From: JAJXWB01 sp047971685
Lineage (GTDB): Bacteria; Pseudomonadota; Alphaproteobacteria; Rhizobiales; Beijerinckiaceae
Length of the DNA stretch: 12,497 nt
Direction: 5' to 3'
Assembly: GCA_047971685.1 (NCBI GenBank)
Contig: JBKDZW010000139.1
Span: forward strand, 1-12,497
This document shows, piece by piece, positions 7,468-12,497 of the stretch. The notes beneath the pieces are model-generated. The model was not told the DNA's origin and did not search any database. It was given only the letters and a program-made list of their open reading frames with translations. A program made the translations under genes and the position numbers. Position 1 is the first letter of the stretch; each line of letters begins with the position of its first letter.

Positions 7468-7522
7468 AGGGAACATGCGCGCCGTCGCAGCGTGAATGCG
7501 CCGCAGGCTGCGCGCTCCCGAT

Positions 7523-9346
7523 TTAGGCCGCCGTATCCTTTGCGCGCTCGGCGCGCTTGCGGTCGTTGGGATCAAGCATCGCCTTGCGTAACCGGATGGA
7601 CTTCGGCGTCACCTCGACGCGTTCGTCGTCTTCGATATAGGCGAGCGCCTTTTCCAGCGTCATCTTGATCGGTGGAGTGAGACGGACCGCCTCGTCCTTG
7701 CTCTGGGTGCGGATATTGGTGAGCTGCTTGCCTTTGAGAACATTGATTTCAAGATCGTTGTCGCGGGTATGTTCGCCCACGATCATGCCGCGATAGACCT
7801 TCCAGCCCGGCTCGATCATCATGGGGCCGCGGTCTTCGAGCTTCCACATGGCGTAAGCGACCGCCTCGCCCTGATCGTTGGAGATCAGAACGCCGTTGCG
7901 GCGGCCCTGAATGTCACCTTTGTAGGGCGCATAGGCGTGGAACAGGCGGTTCATGATCGCCGTGCCGCGCGTGTCGGTCAGAAGTTCGCCCTGATAGCCG
8001 ATCAATCCGCGCGTCGGCGCATGAAACACGAGACGCAGGCGATTGCCGCCCGAGGGCCGCATTTCGATCATCTCGGCCTTGCGCTCGGACATTTTCTGTA
8101 CGACGACGCCAGAATGCTCCTCGTCGACGTCGATCACGACTTCCTCGATCGGTTCGAGCGTTTCACCGCTCTCGCCTTTCTGGAAAACGACCCGGGGGCG
8201 CGAAATCGAGAGTTCGTAACCTTCGCGCCGCATCGTCTCGATGAGGATCGCAAGCTGCAATTCTCCGCGGCCCGAGACGATATAGGCGTCCGAATTGGCC
8301 GCACCTTCCACGCGCAGCGCGACATTGCCTTCGGCTTCCTTGAACAGTCGGTCGCGGATGACACGGCTCGTCACCTTATCGCCTTCAGTGCCGGCGAGCG
8401 GGGAATCGTTGACCGAAAAGGTCATCGACAGGGTCGGCGGATCGATCGGTTGCGCCTGCAAAGGCTCCGAAATCTCAAGCGCGCAAAGCGTGTCGGCGAC
8501 GTTGAATTTCTCCAGGCCCGCAATCGCGATGATGTCGCCAGCTTCGGCTTCCTCGATGGGTTGGCGCTCGATCCCGCGAAACGCCAGAATTTTAGAGACA
8601 CGACCCTGCTCGACGACATTGCCGGTCCGATCGAGAACCTTTACCGGCTGGTTCGGTTTTACAGAACCTGAAAACACCCGCCCGGTAATGATGCGGCCCA
8701 GATAGGGATTGGCTTCGAGCAATGTGCCGAGCATACGGAAGCCGCCTTCTCCGACCGTCGGCTCATGCACATGCTCGACCACGAGATCGAGCAACGGCGC
8801 CATACCCTGATCTTTGGGGCCATCGGCGGCATCGGCCATCCACCCCTGCTTGGCGGAGCCGTAGATGATCGGAAAGTCGAGTTGCGCGTCGGTCGCATCC
8901 AGCGCGGCGAAAAGATCGAAGACCTCGTTGATGACTTCGTTTGCGCGTGCGTCGGGCTTGTCGACCTTGTTGATGCAGACTATCGGCTTGAGGCCGATCT
9001 TAAGCGCCTTGCCGACCACGAACTTGGTCTGCGGCATCGGCCCTTCGGCCGCGTCCACCAGCACGATTGCGCCATCGACCATCGACAGGATGCGTTCGAC
9101 TTCGCCGCCAAAATCGGCATGGCCGGGCGTATCGACAATATTGATGCGCACATCCTTCCAGGCGATCGAGGTCGCCTTGGCCATAATCGTGATTCCACGT
9201 TCTTTTTCGAGATCGTTGGAATCCATCACGCGCTCGGCAACGCGTTGATTCTCGCGAAAAGCGCCGGACTGTTGCAGCAGACGGTCTACCAGTGTGGTCT
9301 TGCCATGATCGACGTGCGCGATGATCGCGATATTGCGGAGTTTCAT
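7523..9346 (-). CDS. typA: Translational GTPase TypA/BipA
   Basis: TypA is a ribosome-binding GTPase of the EF-G/LepA class that aids 50S assembly and growth under cold and stress. The 607-residue product is full length. The G domain has HVDHGKTT (11-18), the GIT switch at 51-53, DTPGHADFGGE (72-82), NKVD (126-129) and GSA (163-165). Domain II (about 205-300) includes GRIITGRVFSGSVK. The later part carries SGRGELQLAILIETMRREGYE, GLIGYQGELLTDTRGTA and KVYRGMIVGEHTR, which are diagnostic of TypA rather than LepA or EF-G. The ATG at 9346 gives the canonical MKLRNIAIIAHVDHGK beginning. The upstream ribosome binding site is weak. The 92-base gap to the TAXI gene contains GC-rich short repeats but no convincing promoter or terminator. 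Confidence 0.97.
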   Translation of the reverse strand: MKLRNIAIIAHVDHGKTTLVDRLLQQSGAFRENQRVAERVMDSNDLEKERGITIMAKATSIAWKDVRINIVDTPGHADFGGEVERILSMVDGAIVLVDAAEGPMPQTKFVVGKALKIGLKPIVCINKVDKPDARANEVINEVFDLFAALDATDAQLDFPIIYGSAKQGWMADAADGPKDQGMAPLLDLVVEHVHEPTVGEGGFRMLGTLLEANPYLGRIITGRVFSGSVKPNQPVKVLDRTGNVVEQGRVSKILAFRGIERQPIEEAEAGDIIAIAGLEKFNVADTLCALEISEPLQAQPIDPPTLSMTFSVNDSPLAGTEGDKVTSRVIRDRLFKEAEGNVALRVEGAANSDAYIVSGRGELQLAILIETMRREGYELSISRPRVVFQKGESGETLEPIEEVVIDVDEEHSGVVVQKMSERKAEMIEMRPSGGNRLRLVFHAPTRGLIGYQGELLTDTRGTAIMNRLFHAYAPYKGDIQGRRNGVLISNDQGEAVAYAMWKLEDRGPMMIEPGWKVYRGMIVGEHTRDNDLEINVLKGKQLTNIRTQSKDEAVRLTPPIKMTLEKALAYIEDDERVEVTPKSIRLRKAMLDPNDRKRAERAKDTAA

Positions 9347-9438
9347 AAATATGCCGTGTGAAAGAGGTCGCGGGCGCTGGCCGTGGCGGCTTGCTGCGCT
9401 GCGGCGCCTTTTACCCTAAGCGAGCCAGGAAGGAAACC

Positions 9439-10770
9439 TCATTCACCAAGCGCGAATCGTGATGCCACGATTGGCCGCGCCGGCTGCTTCATGGAGAGCG
9501 CGCGGCGTTCGCGGATCGCATCTCGCGCTTGATCGAGGGCAAGCCCCATCGCCGTCATGGCGTGGCTGTCGAGCCCCTGCAATCGTCGGTTCGATAGGCT
9601 TGACGTAAGAATTTCATCGGCTTCTTTTTCGAGTTCGTCGAGTTCGTCGAGCTGGTTTGACGCACGCGCCGCCTTCAATATTTCGAGCAAACGCTCCAGA
9701 ACCCGGTCGAATTCCGTGTGTCGGGTATTTGAAATTCTGGTTGCAAGCGCGGCGAGACCGGAACCGAGCACACTAAGCCCCATGGCTCCTAAATATATGA
9801 AATCACTGTATTTGTCAAAAAAACCCTCCTCCTCGTCGTCCAAAAAGGCCGCCGCGCCGGGATGAAGGGGAAATGCGGCGTCCTTGTCGGTCGTGGGCGC
9901 TTCGATCTGGTTTGCGAGTTTATCGAGATTGGCGATCGCCAGGCGTTCCGAAAAAAGACGGCGCGTGACTTCCGCCGCGACCGAATCTCTTAAGGAGGCG
10001 CGTGCCATCAAACGCACAGATACGCCAACGGTTTCAAGGGCATGGGCGGGACGAGGCGGGTCGCCGCCAAAAGCGCCGCGCACGATCTCCGTTGCTTCCA
10101 GAACGTTCGATCTCTGAGCAATCGCCTTGGCGTCGGTGATCGGAATAAATGTCACGGCGCCCGAGGCTTTGGTCAAAGCCGCGACCGCTTCGGCCAATAT
10201 GTCCGAGGTCGCAGGGCCGACGACAAAGAGGGCGTCTACCCGATTGGATTTGAGGGCTTCCGCCACTCCGTTATGCTCAATGACTTCGTGGCGAACAAGA
10301 TTCGGTTCGATTTCATATTGAGCGAGGATCGTGTCGAGTAATTTGGCATTGCCGACGCCTGTCGCTGCGCCTTTGACGACTCCGACCGCTTTTCCCTTGA
10401 GATCGGATACGGACTTGATGGTCTCGTCGCCGCGCGCGATCAGGAGTGCGGGATTGCGGTGAAGAATGACCAGTGTCTGCCCGTTGGAGGGAAGGGCGAT
10501 GTCGGACCTTATGACGGCCAGATCGGCGCTTTCGGCTTGCAGCGCCGCCGCGCTGGCGCTGGCGGTCGCCACTGGCACCACGCGCAGACGCACGCTGTCG
10601 CGATTCACGGAAAATACGCGGGCGATCGCTTCGACGAGCTTTTGGTCGGGCGTTCCCTGCGCGACCGCCACCCGCAGGGTCGTAGGTTTCAGAAATGTAT
10701 AATTGAGCATCACGGCCGCGCCGGCGATCGCCAGACCGAGCGCCGATGCAATATACAATCCTCGTAACAT
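9439..10770 (-). CDS. TAXI-family TRAP-type solute-binding protein, tethered by two membrane helices
   Basis: The 443-residue product begins with a membrane helix (residues 4-25). A TAXI-type binding domain follows (about 30-310): LRVAVAQGTPDQKL, DLAVIRSD, LKGKAVGVVKGAATGVGN, DALFVVGPAT and LHPGAAAFLD near its end. A second helix (about 324-344) leads to a predicted cytoplasmic tail with heptad-like QLDELDELEKEADEIL, likely a coiled coil. Most TRAP binding proteins are free in the periplasm, so this layout suggests an anchored or signalling protein. No TRAP permease is adjacent. I chose ATG 10770 because GAGGAG lies just ahead of it. The upstream ATG at 10797 (nine more residues) sits only three bases after a TATAAT. 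A T7 run occurs just before helix two (see findings). Confidence 0.85.
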   Translation of the reverse strand: MLRGLYIASALGLAIAGAAVMLNYTFLKPTTLRVAVAQGTPDQKLVEAIARVFSVNRDSVRLRVVPVATASASAAALQAESADLAVIRSDIALPSNGQTLVILHRNPALLIARGDETIKSVSDLKGKAVGVVKGAATGVGNAKLLDTILAQYEIEPNLVRHEVIEHNGVAEALKSNRVDALFVVGPATSDILAEAVAALTKASGAVTFIPITDAKAIAQRSNVLEATEIVRGAFGGDPPRPAHALETVGVSVRLMARASLRDSVAAEVTRRLFSERLAIANLDKLANQIEAPTTDKDAAFPLHPGAAAFLDDEEEGFFDKYSDFIYLGAMGLSVLGSGLAALATRISNTRHTEFDRVLERLLEILKAARASNQLDELDELEKEADEILTSSLSNRRLQGLDSHAMTAMGLALDQARDAIRERRALSMKQPARPIVASRFALGE

Positions 10771-10800
10771 ACATCTCCTCGCGCCGATTTTCCGCATAAG

Positions 10801-10806
10801 ATTATA
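10801..10806 (-). promoter_or_regulatory. Possible -10 box for the TAXI gene
   Basis: On the minus strand the sequence reads TATAAT, a perfect -10 hexamer, ending 30 bases before the ATG at 10770. Transcription would start near 10794, which would leave the ATG at 10797 at or outside the mRNA end. That supports the downstream start. No good -35 hexamer is present 16-18 bases upstream, so the call rests on the -10 alone. Confidence 0.35.
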
Positions 10807-11003
10807 GGCGAATGAGCCAGAAATACGATGCGGCGTGATGCAGCGGATATAGCTGACGTCAATGTTCCTGCTATATGAGTCGCTTTACTTATTCGAGCCT
10901 GAACAAACGTCACGCCAACAATGTCAGCAAAATGATGACGAGCGCTGAAAAAGCGACATCGGACAAGAAATGCGCTCCAAGAACCAGCCGAAGCATGAAC
11001 ACG

Positions 11004-11597
11004 ATGGCTAATCTGGACTTCTGGTTTGATTTTGCGAGCACCTATTCCTACCCGGCCGCCATGCGGATCGAGGAATGGGCGTCTGCGAAAAACATTTCCA
11101 TTCGTTGGCGGCCCATCCTGCTTGGACCGATATTCGCCGATCAGGGCTGGCGTGATTCGCCCTTTAATATCTACCCCGCCAAGGGCCGCTATATGTGGCG
11201 CGATCTGGAGCGGTTATGCTCGAAAGAGGGATTGCCCTTCGCAAGACCCGACCCTTTCCCGCAGAATTCTTTGCTCCCCGCGCGCGTAGCCGCCACGCTC
11301 GAAACTCCCATGCGCGCCCGATTCTGCAAAACCGTTTTTGCCGAGCAATTCGGGCAAGGCCGCTCTATAGATGGCGAGAATTTTCTGGCTGGCGTCCTGC
11401 GTGAAATCGGCGCTCCCGTCGATTGCCTTGCGCGCGCCTCGTCTGCGGAAATAAAGGCGACGCTGAAGGCGAGCGTCGAGGAGGCGCGCGCGAAAGGTGT
11501 TTTTGGAGCGCCTTCGTTCACGACATCGGATGGCGAATTGTTCTGGGGCTTCGATCGCCTGCATGCAGCTCTGGATTGGGCAGGCGCGGCGACGTAA
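11004..11597 (+). CDS. 2-hydroxychromene-2-carboxylate isomerase-like, DsbA-fold (kappa-GST class) protein
   Basis: The 197-residue protein belongs to the DsbA-like kappa-class GST/HCCA isomerase family. These are glutathione-dependent isomerases, classically acting in naphthalene catabolism but widespread as housekeeping or detoxification proteins. The N-terminus LDFWFDFASTYSY carries Ser12, the position of the catalytic serine in NahD-type enzymes. WRPILLGPIF follows. Near the end GVFGAPSF supplies the cis-proline loop and LFWGFDRL the terminal helix motif. The open frame extends to 10875, but the extra 43 codons have lower GC, poor codon bias and no resemblance to the family. I therefore start at ATG 11004 (ATG 10995 is also possible). 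No aromatic degradation genes surround it, so the physiological substrate is unknown. The next gene follows after eight bases, probably in one transcript. Confidence 0.88.
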   Translation: MANLDFWFDFASTYSYPAAMRIEEWASAKNISIRWRPILLGPIFADQGWRDSPFNIYPAKGRYMWRDLERLCSKEGLPFARPDPFPQNSLLPARVAATLETPMRARFCKTVFAEQFGQGRSIDGENFLAGVLREIGAPVDCLARASSAEIKATLKASVEEARAKGVFGAPSFTTSDGELFWGFDRLHAALDWAGAAT

Positions 11598-11605
11598 ATA
11601 GGCTC

Positions 11606-12406
11606 ATGCCTCTTATCCGCCCAAAACCTCTGGAAACGGCTGAAGTCGAACGCTACGCCCGCCATATCGTCTTGCGGGATGTGGGCGGACCGGGGCAGCT
11701 CAAGCTCAAGGCCGCGCGGGTTCTGGTCGTCGGCGCGGGCGGGCTCGGCGCGCCTCTCATTCAATATCTGGCGGCGGCTGGCGTCGGCACGATCGGCGTC
11801 GCCGACGATGACGTGGTGTCGCTCTCGAACCTGCAACGGCAGGTGCTTCACGGCGAGCCGGATCTCGGACGCCTCAAGGTGGAAAGCGCCGCAGACGCTG
11901 TGGCCCGCCTCAATCCCTATGTAAAATTCGTGCCGCTCGCGCTGCGCCTAGCGCCCGAAAATACACGCGAAATCCTGCGCGATTACGATATCGTGGCTGA
12001 CGGTTCCGACAATTTCGCCACGCGTTATCTGATGTCGGATGCCTGTTTTCACGAGGCAAAGCCTCTCATAACCGCCGCTGTAGGCCCCTTCGACGCCTCT
12101 CTGACGACGCTGCGGCCGTTCGAAAGGGGTGCGGACGGCAATCCCAACCCGACCTATAGATGCCTTTTTCCCGAACCGCGGGCGCCGGGCGCGACGCCAA
12201 CCTGCGCGCAGGCCGGCGTTCTGGGCGCGCTCACCGGCATCGTGGGCTCGATGATGGCGCTCGAGGTCATCCGCGAAATCGTCGGCTTCGGCGAAGGTCT
12301 GGTTGGGCGTCTCTTATTGTTCGATGCACATGCAATGCGCTTCGAGACGCTGGTCTATGGCTGGGATGAGGACAATCCGCTGAACGGGGTCATTTCGCAG
12401 CGATAA
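11606..12406 (+). CDS. moeB: MoeB/ThiF/HesA-family E1-like adenylyltransferase
   Basis: The 266-residue enzyme resembles MoeB/ThiF. These activate the C-terminal glycine of a ubiquitin-like sulfur carrier (MoaD, ThiS) by adenylation. The N-terminus ERYARHIVLRDVGGPGQLKL is classic, followed by the nucleotide loop VVGAGGLGAP (41-50), SNLQRQVLH (74-82), and DGSDNFATR (132-140), the adenylation site. Cys200 in TCAQAGVLGAL is the conserved candidate catalytic cysteine. The zinc tetrad of E. coli MoeB is incomplete. CYRC is TYRC here (only Cys186), and the C-terminal CxxC is replaced by a tail ending in NPLNGVISQR. That form is, from memory, common in Rhizobiales. ATG 11606 fits the family start. 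No moaD, moaE or thiS is adjacent, so moeB rather than thiF is an inference. Confidence 0.87.
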   Translation: MPLIRPKPLETAEVERYARHIVLRDVGGPGQLKLKAARVLVVGAGGLGAPLIQYLAAAGVGTIGVADDDVVSLSNLQRQVLHGEPDLGRLKVESAADAVARLNPYVKFVPLALRLAPENTREILRDYDIVADGSDNFATRYLMSDACFHEAKPLITAAVGPFDASLTTLRPFERGADGNPNPTYRCLFPEPRAPGATPTCAQAGVLGALTGIVGSMMALEVIREIVGFGEGLVGRLLLFDAHAMRFETLVYGWDEDNPLNGVISQR

Positions 12407-12497
12407 TGGCGATCTCAACCTTGTAGGGCGGAGCGGCGAGCTTGGCTTCCACCGTGGCGCGCGCCGGCGTCTGGCCTTGCACGACCCAAGCGTCCCA
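12390..12497 (-). CDS. RidA-family protein (C-terminal part)
   Basis: On the minus strand the last 36 codons of a gene are open from the window edge to TGA at 12390-12392. The peptide starts WDAWVVQGQTPARATVEAKL and ends with KVEIAIIAAK. This matches the C-terminal strand of RidA/YjgF/UK114 enamine deaminases, including the conserved Arg in PARATVEAKLA that contacts the substrate carboxylate, and the VEI strand. RidA proteins hydrolyse reactive 2-aminoacrylate and related enamines. The N-terminal three quarters lies outside the window. Its end overlaps the end of the E1-like gene by 17 bases, tail to tail. Confidence 0.82.
   Translation of the reverse strand, partial: WDAWVVQGQTPARATVEAKLAAPPYKVEIAIIAAK

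Noticed and set aside
7491..7515. GC-rich hairpin just past the typA stop
   Set aside because: The CGCAG/CTGCG arms leave a one-base loop, which cannot form a real hairpin, and no T-run follows.
7769..8671. A 300-codon open frame on the plus strand
   Set aside because: It lies wholly antisense to typA. High-GC genes with strong codon bias often leave the opposite strand open. The peptide has no recognisable domain and no start context.
10875..11003. Forty-three extra N-terminal codons for the isomerase-like gene, or a separate small gene
   Set aside because: Lower GC, poor codon bias, no ribosome binding site and no likeness to the family. It reads as a non-coding spacer that happens to be open.

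Overview
The window is chromosomal DNA from a high-GC alphaproteobacterium, most likely a member of the Rhizobiales (Hyphomicrobiales). The signs are the gene order DUF2628-hisH-hisA-hisF-hisE-coaA, an ActS/ActR (RegB/RegA-type) redox two-component pair, an MmcB-family DNA repair protein and a TAXI-family protein of the membrane-tethered type. A methylotroph or methanotroph relative (Beijerinckiaceae/Methylocystaceae) would fit, but the sequence alone does not settle genus. No RNA gene, insertion sequence, CRISPR array, phage gene or integration scar was recognised. The region reads as ordinary core chromosome.

Layout. Positions 2-3788 (+) form a tightly overlapping histidine/CoA operon: the end of a DUF2628 membrane protein, hisH, hisA, a gene that encodes HisF and HisE as one uninterrupted polypeptide, and coaA. 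Every junction overlaps by 4 or 8 bases, and each downstream gene starts with GTG or TTG. HisE performs an early histidine step, HisA the isomerisation, and HisF with HisH makes imidazole glycerol phosphate and AICAR. coaA adds the first step of CoA synthesis. Facing this operon is a putrescine-type periplasmic binding protein (3818-4927, -) without permease genes. It is divergent from mmcB (4972-5436, +).

Positions 5469-9346 (-) carry, in order of transcription, typA/bipA (ribosome-associated GTPase), a 100-base gap with an imperfect inverted repeat, actS (six-helix redox-sensing kinase with the quinone-site and redox-cysteine motifs intact) and actR (its DNA-binding response regulator). Upstream, also on the minus strand, is a TAXI-type binding protein with two membrane helices and a cytoplasmic coiled-coil tail (9439-10770). 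Its coding sequence contains a T7 run behind a GGAGGAGGG tract, which could be a recoding site.

Positions 11004-12406 (+) hold a DsbA-fold 2-hydroxychromene-2-carboxylate isomerase-like gene followed after 8 bases by a MoeB/ThiF-like E1 enzyme. The 3' end of a RidA-family gene enters from the right edge on the minus strand and overlaps the E1 gene tail to tail by 17 bases.

No wholly new multi-gene system was seen. The observations most worth checking are the in-frame HisF-HisE fusion and the possible frameshift or slippage site in the TAXI gene.
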